A stretch of 64,000 nucleotides of DNA from Porphyrobacter sp. SLTP (GCF_009905735.1 NZ_JAAALE010000001.1:62001-126000), one strand, 5' to 3'; positions 52,203-60,035 are shown, counted from the stretch's first letter. Notes: a model not told the origin generated them from the letters alone. Program-made: numbers and translations.

Positions 52203-53393
52203 TCAAGATTTCTTGTGCCCCTCGAACAAGGCGGATGGAGTAGGCGGCCGTCCGCGAAGCGTCTGCCAGGCAAGCCGGAACGGTCGCGTCAGGCGGTAGA
52301 CCCACCACCATCTTGGCGGCAGTGGCAGAGCCTCATAGTCGCTTATGGTGCGGGTGGTGAGCAGTCCCCACCAGACCCTCGCCCGCTGAAGGGCGGTCTC
52401 GCAGAGGCGAAACGAGCCCATGAGATCATCGGCGAGGCGGCGCTCTGCCAAGGCATGATAACCGATGATGATACGCTCCACATCGTCGACAATCCGCCGA
52501 CTCTGGCGTGCCTTCGCCACCAGATCCTGATCCAGCACGCGGCCAAACAGACGTTCGACCATTAGGAGGGCTGTCAAAAGGGCGCCCAAGCCTCCCTTGT
52601 CTTGCGCCCGGCGCGCGGCCTTGTCCCAGTCAAAATCGGGAAAACTGGCGGAGAACTTTGCAAAGTCGAGAGCCCAGCCGAACGAGGCCCACCCCTCTTT
52701 CTGCCCATGTCCGGCAAGGATCAGGGCCAGGTCTTCGATGCTCGGTGCTGGCACACGCACTCCGCCAAGGGCAAGCATGGTGCGGTTGCGCATGACCTCG
52801 GCGGCGTCGACCGGGAAATCCAGATTGCCGACAAAGTTCCAGTGCAGGTCGACGACCGACCCACTGTCACGGTGGCGGAACATGTGCTGGCCCGCATAGT
52901 CGAAAAACGCCCGCCGGAAGAGCCGGTCGGCGATGACCGGAAGGTAGCCAGAGGCCTCGAGCAGGTCTGCCACCCTGTCCCTGTCCTCAAGGGAAACCAG
53001 CAGGTCGATGTCGTTGAACTCTCGAAACTGCGCAGCGCCATAAACCTGCTCGCCAAGAACGGCGCCCTTGAAGAAGACGGCCGTGACACCCTCAGCTTCA
53101 AGAGCGTTGGAGAGGGACACAATCTCGGCCGTCTTCTGCAGAACGGCAAAGGCGTGCCCCCTCGTGAAGTCGGCCAGGTCTGCCACCAACCAGGGCGGTG
53201 GCAGGCAGCTTTCTGGCAGCCGTTTCAGCGACTGTGCCAAAGCCGGCCGAACGCCATGGAAGCCGCAGAACCGCCACGCTGCCTGCCAATCGTCTGGACA
53301 GACCTCCCCTTGGCGAGGAGCCCACGAAAGGGGGGTCAGTAGCCTGACGGTTGCGTCCATCGGATCCCGCTGGGCGATCTGACGGCTAGCCAT
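52203..53393 (-). CDS. Nucleotidyltransferase-fold tailoring enzyme of the RiPP cluster
   Basis: A 396-residue protein of the uncharacterised nucleotidyltransferase family (NTP_transf_5 type). The active-site region is VFFKGAVLGEQVYGAAQFREFNDIDLLV near residues 105-132, with the D-x-D of the Pol-beta fold, followed by the family's VVDLHWNF. Genes of this family accompany kinase-bearing lasso clusters; in the Bacillus pseudomycoidin cluster the homologue was reported to add sugars to the phosphorylated C-terminal serine. It overlaps the cyclase gene by eight bases and is the last gene of the kinase-B2-cyclase operon. The donor is unknown; the surrounding EPS genes supply several NDP-sugars. 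Confidence 0.82.
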   Translation of the reverse strand: MASRQIAQRDPMDATVRLLTPLSWAPRQGEVCPDDWQAAWRFCGFHGVRPALAQSLKRLPESCLPPPWLVADLADFTRGHAFAVLQKTAEIVSLSNALEAEGVTAVFFKGAVLGEQVYGAAQFREFNDIDLLVSLEDRDRVADLLEASGYLPVIADRLFRRAFFDYAGQHMFRHRDSGSVVDLHWNFVGNLDFPVDAAEVMRNRTMLALGGVRVPAPSIEDLALILAGHGQKEGWASFGWALDFAKFSASFPDFDWDKAARRAQDKGGLGALLTALLMVERLFGRVLDQDLVAKARQSRRIVDDVERIIIGYHALAERRLADDLMGSFRLCETALQRARVWWGLLTTRTISDYEALPLPPRWWWVYRLTRPFRLAWQTLRGRPPTPSALFEGHKKS

Positions 53394-55134
53394 GCTGCAC
53401 TCTGAGCCAATGGTGGAGGATCGCTACACGCGTGAGCGCATAGATATCGGGGTGGGAGGCGGGATCTTCAGGCAGTTTTTCCAGATCGACAAAGTCTTCG
53501 ATGGCATCTCCCGGCCGCGGCATCGCCGGCAAGTGCCTCCGTAGAAGTTCCGCTGTGTCATCCCTGTGAAGCGGGGTCTTGGGACGACGCAAGATCTCTT
53601 CCGGCAATTTCCCCTCCATCGCGCGGCGGATGAGCATCTTGCGGCGCGCCCAAGGGATTGGCGGAGTCGCCAGCAAGAACTCGAGCACGCGCAGGTCCAT
53701 GTAGGGGTGACGCCATTCGATCCCCAGCCTTTCCCCTTCCGCGTCAAAGCGCTCAAACATCAATTGCCACAATGGGCTGGAAAGGCCGCGGTGCGCCCTT
53801 GGGCGCCAGTCGCATGCCTGATTGTCTGGGTTGGGAGAACCTTCACAGCGCACCCAGTTGGGCTCCGGCCAGACACCCTCGCGATGCCGGTGCCCACAAA
53901 GCCCCAGACGTGTCTGGAAGGAGGTTGTCCAGTCGGCGAGGGGCTTGGTCGCAAGGTAATTTACGACCACCGCAGGCAAGCGGCCCCATTGCCGATGGCG
54001 GACCAGCCATTTGAGGTGCATTTGCCACTCGAAGGTGAGGGCGTTGTCTGGCCCCTCGCCATAGAACCAGCACGCCGCCTGGGCGCGCATGGCCTGCGTG
54101 TCAGCAAAGTACGCCGGAGGCGTGAGAACATCCAAGCTGGGTTCGGGTGGCGCGGTCGCCCTGGCCGACCACTGGGGATCAATCCGCATTGAAGTGCCGT
54201 CGAGTACAGTTTGTTCGATGCCAAGATACGCGGCAACGGTGGCGCTCGCCTGCGCCTCCGGGTCGGCCTCGCCGCCCACAAGCCAGGTGCGAGCAACAAT
54301 CTTGAGACCGGGTGCCCCAAGCTCCAGCGCCTTGGCCGCGAGCGTCGAAGAATCGAGCCCACCGCTGAGCATTATGCCGAGCTGGCCGCTCGGCAGCCGA
54401 TCGCGCATTGCGGCATCAAGCCGGGAATGAAATTCCACTATATAGTCTGACCGGGATTTCAGGTGCAAAGGCTGAGCTACTTCAAGCGCCCAATACCTCT
54501 CCGTGATGAGGCCGTTGGGGCCCAGCGAGAGCAGATGCGCAGGCGGCAACCTAGAAATGCCGGCATAGACCGAGCGGGCCGGATCCTCACATAAGCCTGA
54601 TCGCAAGAAGTTGGAAATCCACACCGAGTCGAGTTCGCCAGCATCGGGAGCGGCGACGGCGCAAAGGTCCTGCATCGATCCGGCTATCCAGCAGGCTTCC
54701 CCGCGCCGACACCAGGCAAGCATCCTAACGCCAAACCTGTCTCTCGCACAAACAAGCTCACGCGTGGTATCATCATAGATCACGAAGGCAAAATCGCCGT
54801 GGATATAATCCACAAACCGCTCGCCCCACCTAGCATAGGCCAACAGGCAGAGCTCTGCATCGGGCAGCCTTGCAAGCTGGTTGCCCTGATCAGTCGCCAA
54901 GCTCGCGCACAATTCTTTCCGCCGATCGAGCCTGACCCTGCCTACGATTAGGCAGTCGCCAGCATCGCCGCGCCTGAGCCGGGCCGTCGTGGCCAGCGGC
55001 GACAGACAAACGGCGCCGCCTTTGCTGTGATCCCCGGGGTCGAACCACACGACAGGGACACCGCCAGCAGCCCGCAGGAGGGGTGAAGGATCGGTTTGGC
55101 CAGCTTGTGCCGAGGCAAGGACGAGGAAAGCCAT
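53386..55134 (-). CDS. Lasso peptide cyclase (C protein, asparagine-synthetase-like)
   Basis: A 582-residue asparagine-synthetase homologue. The N-terminal glutaminase-like domain starts MAFLVLASAQ and lacks the Cys2 nucleophile, as expected for lasso cyclases; a DRFGV loop follows at about 132. The ATP-binding PP-loop is intact: LSGGLDSSTLAAKAL (257-270). The C-terminal part has WRHPYMDLRVLEFLLATPP and RRAMEGKLPEEILRRPKTPLHRD. It should adenylate an Asp or Glu side chain of the core and close the macrolactam with the new N-terminus. It lies six bases after the B2 gene and overlaps the nucleotidyltransferase. It is distinct from the complete asnB of the EPS locus, which keeps Cys2. Confidence 0.87.
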   Translation of the reverse strand: MAFLVLASAQAGQTDPSPLLRAAGGVPVVWFDPGDHSKGGAVCLSPLATTARLRRGDAGDCLIVGRVRLDRRKELCASLATDQGNQLARLPDAELCLLAYARWGERFVDYIHGDFAFVIYDDTTRELVCARDRFGVRMLAWCRRGEACWIAGSMQDLCAVAAPDAGELDSVWISNFLRSGLCEDPARSVYAGISRLPPAHLLSLGPNGLITERYWALEVAQPLHLKSRSDYIVEFHSRLDAAMRDRLPSGQLGIMLSGGLDSSTLAAKALELGAPGLKIVARTWLVGGEADPEAQASATVAAYLGIEQTVLDGTSMRIDPQWSARATAPPEPSLDVLTPPAYFADTQAMRAQAACWFYGEGPDNALTFEWQMHLKWLVRHRQWGRLPAVVVNYLATKPLADWTTSFQTRLGLCGHRHREGVWPEPNWVRCEGSPNPDNQACDWRPRAHRGLSSPLWQLMFERFDAEGERLGIEWRHPYMDLRVLEFLLATPPIPWARRKMLIRRAMEGKLPEEILRRPKTPLHRDDTAELLRRHLPAMPRPGDAIEDFVDLEKLPEDPASHPDIYALTRVAILHHWLRVQHG

Positions 55135-55140
55135 GCGGGT

Positions 55141-55545
55141 CTACTTCCCGCTCTGCCAGCTCGCGAGCACGGAAAATTCCTCTGCCTCCTGCCCGCCGCC
55201 CTCAAGGGTTTCATCACCGCAGACGAGCCACGCGTGGGCCTCGAAACCCTTGCCGGTACGCCCGACCCCAATCCGAAGTTCCGACGGATGGCCATATCGC
55301 GACAGCAGGTACTGCAGCGCGAGAGCCCTGATGAGACAAGTCCCTCCGAGGCGGCGAGAGGCCCGCCGGAATGCGAGCAGGACCTCATCGCGGTCACGCG
55401 AGCGCCTGCCGTGTTTCGTGGCCCAAGCCTGCAAATCCTCGACTGGCGCGACTCGCAATCTCCAGCGAGCCTGCAGGAGGGCCACTGCCGCCTCTGCAGC
55501 CAAAAGCACGTCACGAGGTGATTGGCGGATCAACCCGCGTTGCAT
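55141..55545 (-). CDS. Lasso peptide leader protease (B2 protein)
   Basis: A 134-residue transglutaminase-like cysteine protease. It has the triad pattern of B2 proteins: Cys70 in RRLGGTCLIRALALQYLL and His104 with its hydrophobic strand in FEAHAWLVCGD, with Asp111 after it. The helical N-terminal part (RDVLLAAEAAVALLQARWRLRV) is typical. It cuts the leader from the precursor in complex with the B1 recognition protein. The start overlaps the 3' end of the kinase gene by 16 bases. A short, complete B2; no fusion with B1 as found in some other clusters. Confidence 0.87.
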   Translation of the reverse strand: MQRGLIRQSPRDVLLAAEAAVALLQARWRLRVAPVEDLQAWATKHGRRSRDRDEVLLAFRRASRRLGGTCLIRALALQYLLSRYGHPSELRIGVGRTGKGFEAHAWLVCGDETLEGGGQEAEEFSVLASWQSGK

Positions 55546-56480
55546 TTCGACAAGATCGTCTCTTCGAGGGTTCGGACAACATCGGGGAGGATATCATGAC
55601 GCCGCGGATAATGAAGGGCGTAGACAGGCAGCTTTTGCGCCAGGCGCCTGGCAAATTTGAATTGCCGGGCCAACCGGTCGGCAGTCTGAAGTCGGTAATT
55701 CATTGTAGAGGAGGTGAGCGTCTGGAACAGTTCGAGCCCCTCGAGACGGCGCAGTTCGATTTTGTCTGGCGCCCCCTCGCGAGGCGGCGCCAGAAAGATC
55801 AGTGCATCCAGGGGACGATGCGCGCGGAGGGATGCCGGGGCGGCGAGGTCGAAGAGATACTTCTGGGACACCGGGTTCCATTTGCCCTTGTTGACCGACG
55901 CGGTCAGGTGACGCGCCGCTGCCTCTTCGAAGAGCTTCAAACGAGGCTGACCTGGCTCGGCATAATGCACGCCGTTATTCTCGGTGATGCGCAGCATGTC
56001 GTCCGTGACAAGTTCGGCCCCGCAACCAATGAGATGCGCCGTCAAGGTCGACTTTCCTGCGCCGCTGGGACCGAGGAAGCCCAGACCCGCGCCGCGATAC
56101 TGGACGACGGTTGAATGCAGCACCTCCTCGCCCTGAAGGAGGAGGCAGGCAGACACGGCAAAATTACCCACATAGGCCTCGAATGCAGTCGGATACGTCT
56201 CGTTCTTCACCCGGTAAATTACCGAGCGCCCTTCGGCATTGATCCAGAACCAGAGCCAGTCCCTCCACTCGATTTCCACGCCGCCTCCGGAGTAGACGCG
56301 CAAGGTCACCCAATCATCGCCGTCTTCCTGGACAATTTGCCCCGCACCAACGGCCGGCCAAGCACCTTTGCATTCCTCAAGCTGGAAACGAAGCGGTTCC
56401 CCGATGGGAGCAGAAGGCAATTGGAGCTCGATGTCGGAACAAAATGGCACGCCAAAAAGTGTGTAACGATATCGCCTCAA
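55530..56480 (-). CDS. HPr-kinase-like RiPP kinase
   Basis: A 316-residue protein whose C-terminal half is an HPr-kinase C-domain: Walker A GPSGAGKS (137-144), VTDDML (158-163) in place of the HPr kinase DD loop, and the basic EAAARHL / RPLDALIFLAPP segments. The N-terminal half (RRYRYTLFGVPFCSDIELQLP...) is the unknown domain found in lasso-associated kinases. Homologues in Paenibacillus and related clusters phosphorylate the side chain of the C-terminal serine of the precursor; the precursor here also ends in Ser. The start is a TTG with GGAGGA six bases upstream. It is the first gene of a leftward operon (kinase, B2, cyclase, nucleotidyltransferase), divergent from the precursor. Confidence 0.85.
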   Translation of the reverse strand: MRRYRYTLFGVPFCSDIELQLPSAPIGEPLRFQLEECKGAWPAVGAGQIVQEDGDDWVTLRVYSGGGVEIEWRDWLWFWINAEGRSVIYRVKNETYPTAFEAYVGNFAVSACLLLQGEEVLHSTVVQYRGAGLGFLGPSGAGKSTLTAHLIGCGAELVTDDMLRITENNGVHYAEPGQPRLKLFEEAAARHLTASVNKGKWNPVSQKYLFDLAAPASLRAHRPLDALIFLAPPREGAPDKIELRRLEGLELFQTLTSSTMNYRLQTADRLARQFKFARRLAQKLPVYALHYPRRHDILPDVVRTLEETILSKCNAG

Positions 56481-56647
56481 TTGGTTCCTCCAATGCGGTC
56501 GCTAGACTTGATGGGCCAGCCGTCTTTTACATAGATTTGCCTCATGCATCTGGCGCTAGCACGAAGTGGAACATGGATCCTGATGGCCATTGATTGACCG
56601 CACACAACCAGATAGAAGACGGACTACGATTTTGGAGTACGCGTCAC

Positions 56648-56803
56648 ATGACTAAAATACCTCAGAAAAATTCCGACCGCAGCCAAATGGAATATTCGAC
56701 TCCCCGCCTCGTCGAATATGGCACACTCAGAGATGTCACTCTGAATGTTCTTAATGGCAAAGGTAAGAACGATAACGCTCAGTCATCAAACAAGACTAGT
56801 TAG
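56648..56803 (+). CDS. Lasso-type RiPP precursor peptide
   Basis: A 51-residue peptide. From residue 15, YSTPRLVEYGTLRDVT is an exact match to the lasso leader motif YxxPxLxxxGxxxxxT that B1 proteins recognise. With the usual cut two residues after that Thr, the leader is 32 residues and the core is NVLNGKGKNDNAQSSNKTS (19). The core has no Asp/Glu at positions 7-9; its only acidic residue is Asp10, and position 1 is Asn rather than Gly. It ends in Ser, the residue phosphorylated in kinase-bearing clusters. The start at 56648 has GGAG ten bases upstream. The stop overlaps the end of the methyltransferase gene on the other strand. The leader is certain; the mature structure is not. Confidence 0.85.
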   Translation: MTKIPQKNSDRSQMEYSTPRLVEYGTLRDVTLNVLNGKGKNDNAQSSNKTS

Positions 56804-58278
56804 ATTTTATTGAACCTTGTTAAAGCAAGAGTTTGGTAAATTTTTACAAGGCAAGCGAAATTTGCTGCATATTTTAGCGTTTGAACAGCGGATATTTTTT
56901 GTTTCCCTTGTTCGCGAATTGCCAGCCTCGACATAAGCTCTTGGGGCTGGTTGGCATAAGCGATCAGTTCTTCGTCGAGGGCTGATAGATTCGCCGCAGA
57001 GCCAATAGCGGGTGATACTCGCAACTGCTTTTGCTTTTCGCGGAAAAGAGTGGCGCAAAGAAAGTCGTCTAGCCTCTCACTCGAAGTCCGGGAGGCGGCG
57101 CAGTCACTCGCTGCAACCGGGTGGGTGAAGCCATTGTTCAAGGCTACGCAGAGCGCAGCAAGATCCTGCCTATCGCCTGTTGCCTCCCCCCCGCTGCGCA
57201 AAAGCTCTCCAATACGCAATCGCGAAGGAGTATGGCTCTCCAGCTTTTCGAGGAGCGTCCTGACTTGGTCTGCAATTCCCTGGGCCTCGGGATCCGCGGG
57301 GGACACATCGACTTCATCGGGCACCGCAGTCAAGGCGATGACCTGATCGTTTAGCTCTCCGACCGTAGCCAAGCGCGCGGAGCCGAGCGGTGCGCGCACA
57401 AAAAGGTCCGAGCGGAAGGACCGGTCAAGTCGGAAATCGCGCAGCGTTTCCTCCAGGACCAGGTCTGCCTCATTAACTTCCGCCCCCAGGGTTACGATCC
57501 TCTGGGGATCAAGGTAAGCCGACCCGCAGAATTCTAGCCCGATCTGCTTCATCTGCGCCGAAACTTCACACAGGAGCTCGGGCCTCCAGGAGGCTACGGT
57601 ATATTCGTGGAGAAGGTAGGGCGACTTGCCCCCCAGAATCCGGTCGAGACGCTCTCTCGCTTTCGGGTAGCCGTCGAAGTGGTTGCCCGGCTCTTCTGCT
57701 ACATTGCTAAGATAGCCACGGGCCAAGTCAAACCGCTCGCCCTCCGAGAGGGATGAGTCCATTGACGCCGTGACCGCATGCAGGAGACGCTGGACCGCTA
57801 TCCCGGACGCTGCCCCTGGCAGGGCGTTGTAGCTGATATAGAGCAGCCCGCCCGGAGCCAGCCTTTCATCCAGGAACCGGAGGACCGCCTCTCGGGTCCC
57901 GTCGGCAATCCATGACCAGATGCCGTGGGCAACAATCACGTCGAACTGGGGCAGGTCACGCCGCTCGGCCAACTGCTCGAACGAGTCGCCTAGGAGATGG
58001 ATGTTAGCACCGGACGCCTCGGCCATTTGGCGGGCGAAGGCAACATGCTCCGGGTTGTAGTCGTTACCCCAGTATTCTCCCGGGTTCGCCGCCGCATGGA
58101 CGTTGAGTGAGACGCCTTGCCCGAAGCCAAGCTCGAAGTAACGAAGCGTCTCACCCGCCGGGAAAGGAACGCCGCGCGACAGGGCAACGAGACGGAGCCA
58201 GGTCGGCGACAATTGCCGATAGTAGCCGAAGGTGTAGCCCGACCGGACGCCGTATCCGTCGACTTCGGCGGTGGTCAC
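56800..58278 (-). CDS. SAM methyltransferase with regulatory domain, in the RiPP cluster
   Basis: A 492-residue protein. YGVRSGYTFGYYRQLSPTWLRLVALSRG precedes motif I (YFELGFGQGVSLNVHAAANPGEYWGNDYNP, about residues 45-75) and SYNALPGAASG. The middle section (about 190-290) fits the methyltransferase regulatory domain family (MethyTransf_Reg), and a helical C-terminal part follows. The start is a GTG at 58278 whose GTGA overlaps the stop of the B1 gene; the upstream in-frame ATG (58353) would run through B1. Co-translation with the RRE protein suggests the enzyme acts on the RiPP, but the target atom is unknown. Its 3' end overlaps the end of the precursor gene by four bases. Confidence 0.8.
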   Translation of the reverse strand: MTTAEVDGYGVRSGYTFGYYRQLSPTWLRLVALSRGVPFPAGETLRYFELGFGQGVSLNVHAAANPGEYWGNDYNPEHVAFARQMAEASGANIHLLGDSFEQLAERRDLPQFDVIVAHGIWSWIADGTREAVLRFLDERLAPGGLLYISYNALPGAASGIAVQRLLHAVTASMDSSLSEGERFDLARGYLSNVAEEPGNHFDGYPKARERLDRILGGKSPYLLHEYTVASWRPELLCEVSAQMKQIGLEFCGSAYLDPQRIVTLGAEVNEADLVLEETLRDFRLDRSFRSDLFVRAPLGSARLATVGELNDQVIALTAVPDEVDVSPADPEAQGIADQVRTLLEKLESHTPSRLRIGELLRSGGEATGDRQDLAALCVALNNGFTHPVAASDCAASRTSSERLDDFLCATLFREKQKQLRVSPAIGSAANLSALDEELIAYANQPQELMSRLAIREQGKQKISAVQTLKYAANFACLVKIYQTLALTRFNKI

Positions 58279-58568
58279 ACTGCACTTTCCTGTACCTGCA
58301 ACAATCCCCGCTCCGACAAGGTCTCGAGGAAAGCAGCCACATCGCTCCGGCACTGCTCTGCCTCAACATCGTATTGTGCCATCACGGCAATCACGATGTC
58401 GGCGAAGCTTTGCGGCGTTTCGAGTTCACGCCAGACCGCCGCCGCAACATCGGTCAAACCGAAGTATAGCTTTGACCCGAGGTTGAGGATGGCGATTTCG
58501 CCATCTAGCTCGCACGACAGCTGCTCGGGGGCTCGGACGAAACGCAGATTGGAATTCGCGAAGTCCAT
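58275..58568 (-). CDS. PqqD-like RiPP recognition element (B1 protein)
   Basis: A 97-residue PqqD-fold protein: LRFVRAPEQLSCELDGEIAILNLGSKLYFGLTDVAAAVWRELETPQSFADIVIAVMAQYDVEAEQCRSDVAAFLETLSERGLLQV. This is a stand-alone lasso B1, which binds the leader motif and presents it to the B2 protease. The start ATG at 58568 has GGAG five bases upstream. Its stop overlaps the methyltransferase start (GTGA). In this cluster B1 is transcribed apart from B2, separated by the methyltransferase and the precursor, an unusual arrangement for lasso clusters. Confidence 0.88.
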   Translation of the reverse strand: MDFANSNLRFVRAPEQLSCELDGEIAILNLGSKLYFGLTDVAAAVWRELETPQSFADIVIAVMAQYDVEAEQCRSDVAAFLETLSERGLLQVQESAV

Positions 58569-58793
58569 TTGATCTCCAAAGATGAGCAAGGGAAAGGCTT
58601 TGGCCATCAACCGTTGGCTCGAGCCATGCAAGTGGCCTAAACTAGGCCAGCAGGCAAGAGGCCAGCCACGGTGGCCGGGCGCTCTACATTCCGCTTGCTC
58701 AGCCACGCCTTGACTTGAAGGCTTTCAGTTTAGCCTTGACGCCTCGCCCTGCAGGAAGCCACGTGGTCGCAGTCGTCGGTAAGGGATCATTCC

Positions 58794-59504
58794 ATGGAAG
58801 TGAGGGAGAAACATTGGCTGAACCCCAATTTTCTGGCGCCCAATGTCCTGGAGGTCGAAATCGACCCGGCAACCTTCTCCGCGGCATTCGGCCTGGTGCC
58901 AGAAATCCAGTCTGTCGAGGCGGGTTCAAGAGAACTTGCGCTCGGCGGCGGTCTCCGCTTCAGCGTCAAGTCGATGGCTTCGTTGTGGGCGAGCGACATC
59001 CTCTGGATCTCGCAGGATGACATGGCGACGTATAACTTCTTCAACGCCATGTTCCGCGCTTCGGGCATCGCCGAGAAGGTCGCCCACCGCGTCGATCACG
59101 ATCACGATTTGCGGCTCTATTCAGGCTTCTTTGTCACCCGCAGCAAGTGCGAAAAGCCCGACTTTCACGAGGATTGGCTAGAGGCGAACAATGACGCCTT
59201 CACCTTCCTCATGCCGCTGACCGCAAATTGTGGAGAGGTGGGCCTCACTTACGCCAATGCGCGAGGCGGTGTGGCGCACTATGCGTACCAGATGGGCAAG
59301 GGGCTGATCTTCGGGGATCACTTCGTCCACGCGACTGCTGCGGGGCAGACCAGTCAGCGGTGCGTCCTCTTGTCCTTCACCTTCGGCACAGACAGGATGG
59401 ATAACTGGCCGCGCATTGCCGAGACGGCGGCAGCCCAAGGCCGTCTGCATTGCCGGCCCGACGGGGTGGTCATGCGCGGGGACAAAGTCGTCGGCACCGT
59501 GTGA
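58794..59504 (+). CDS. Putative 2-oxoglutarate/Fe(II) oxygenase of the RiPP cluster
   Basis: A 236-residue protein with the double-stranded beta-helix pattern of Fe(II)/2-oxoglutarate oxygenases. The facial triad is HEDW (His125, Asp127) and His179 in FGDHFVHATAAG; Arg189 comes ten residues after the distal His, as expected for 2-oxoglutarate binding. An N-terminal helical region (residues 20-100) precedes. AAGGGA lies just before the ATG. It is divergent from B1 across 225 bases and within the 16-bp direct repeat borders. Hydroxylation of the core (Asn, Lys or Leu) is a plausible role, but nothing proves that the peptide is its substrate; a free amino acid or lipid is also possible. Confidence 0.65.
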   Translation: MEVREKHWLNPNFLAPNVLEVEIDPATFSAAFGLVPEIQSVEAGSRELALGGGLRFSVKSMASLWASDILWISQDDMATYNFFNAMFRASGIAEKVAHRVDHDHDLRLYSGFFVTRSKCEKPDFHEDWLEANNDAFTFLMPLTANCGEVGLTYANARGGVAHYAYQMGKGLIFGDHFVHATAAGQTSQRCVLLSFTFGTDRMDNWPRIAETAAAQGRLHCRPDGVVMRGDKVVGTV

Positions 59505-59634
59505 GGGCCTCCGCCAGCGAGCAGACGGGCAGGGAGCAGATCGCGACAGGCTTTCAGGTAAGCGGCGGCCCTGCCAGCATTGCTGGCCTCCCGGCTTGCT
59601 TCATCGCCAATTTATAGGCGCGACTAAAGCACCC

Positions 59635-59650
59635 CACGCCCGATAACCCC
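59635..59650 (+). repeat. 16-bp direct repeat, copy c
   Basis: CACGCCCGATAACCCC, identical to 47022-47037. It lies 131 bases after the oxygenase gene and marks the right border of the RiPP cassette. Confidence 0.7.
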
Positions 59651-59656
59651 CACTGT

Positions 59657-59736
59657 AACGCGCTCACGTAGCGGAGCGATAGCGCAACAAGAACGCGCTC
59701 ACGTAGCAAAGCGATAGCGCGACAAGAACACGCTCA
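59657..59736 (+). repeat. 35-bp tandem repeat, 2.3 copies
   Basis: Units start at 59657 and 59692 with AACGCGCTCACGTAGC; the units differ at three or four positions. A third unit is cut off after about ten bases (59727-59736). It lies seven bases from the 16-bp direct repeat at the cassette border. Confidence 0.7.
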
Positions 59737-60035
59737 ATTGGCCAACGGGTAGCGCGATCTACAAAACTGCGAGCCTTTTGTCCGCACGCGATGTCCCGCC
59801 TGCGGCGGTTCAGCTGCGCTTCCCGGTGTGCGAAATTCTCGCCCGCACGCACTTCGGGCGGGTGGCGCTTCGCGCCGTCTGCGACGCCGCTGCGGGCGGG
59901 AGTGTCTGTTTGGCCTGTCGCCGAGGCTGCTTGATGCCAATCGCCGCTGCGGCCCCTACGCGGTCCGACCCAAAACTTGCCACAGATGTCGATCCGCGCC
60001 GCGGTGTCCGCGGCCCTCGCCCACCGGCGAGATCC

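Larger units (their letters stand above)
59505..60035. other. 531-base spacer with repeats, between oxygenase and galU
   Basis: No supported gene. It contains the third 16-bp direct repeat (59635-59650) and immediately after it a 35-base tandem repeat (59657-59736). The long open frame on the plus strand through 59778-60929 is antisense to galU and is not supported. Confidence 0.5.

Noticed and set aside
55530..56480. Kinase as a genuine HPr kinase/phosphorylase of the PTS
   Set aside because: No HPr or EIIA gene is nearby, the N-terminal domain differs, and it is embedded in a lasso operon.
57610..58120. Methyltransferase as a lasso-peptide C-terminal O-methyltransferase of a known type
   Set aside because: The domain layout is that of the regulatory-domain methyltransferase family, not of described lasso methyltransferases, so no specific reaction was assigned.
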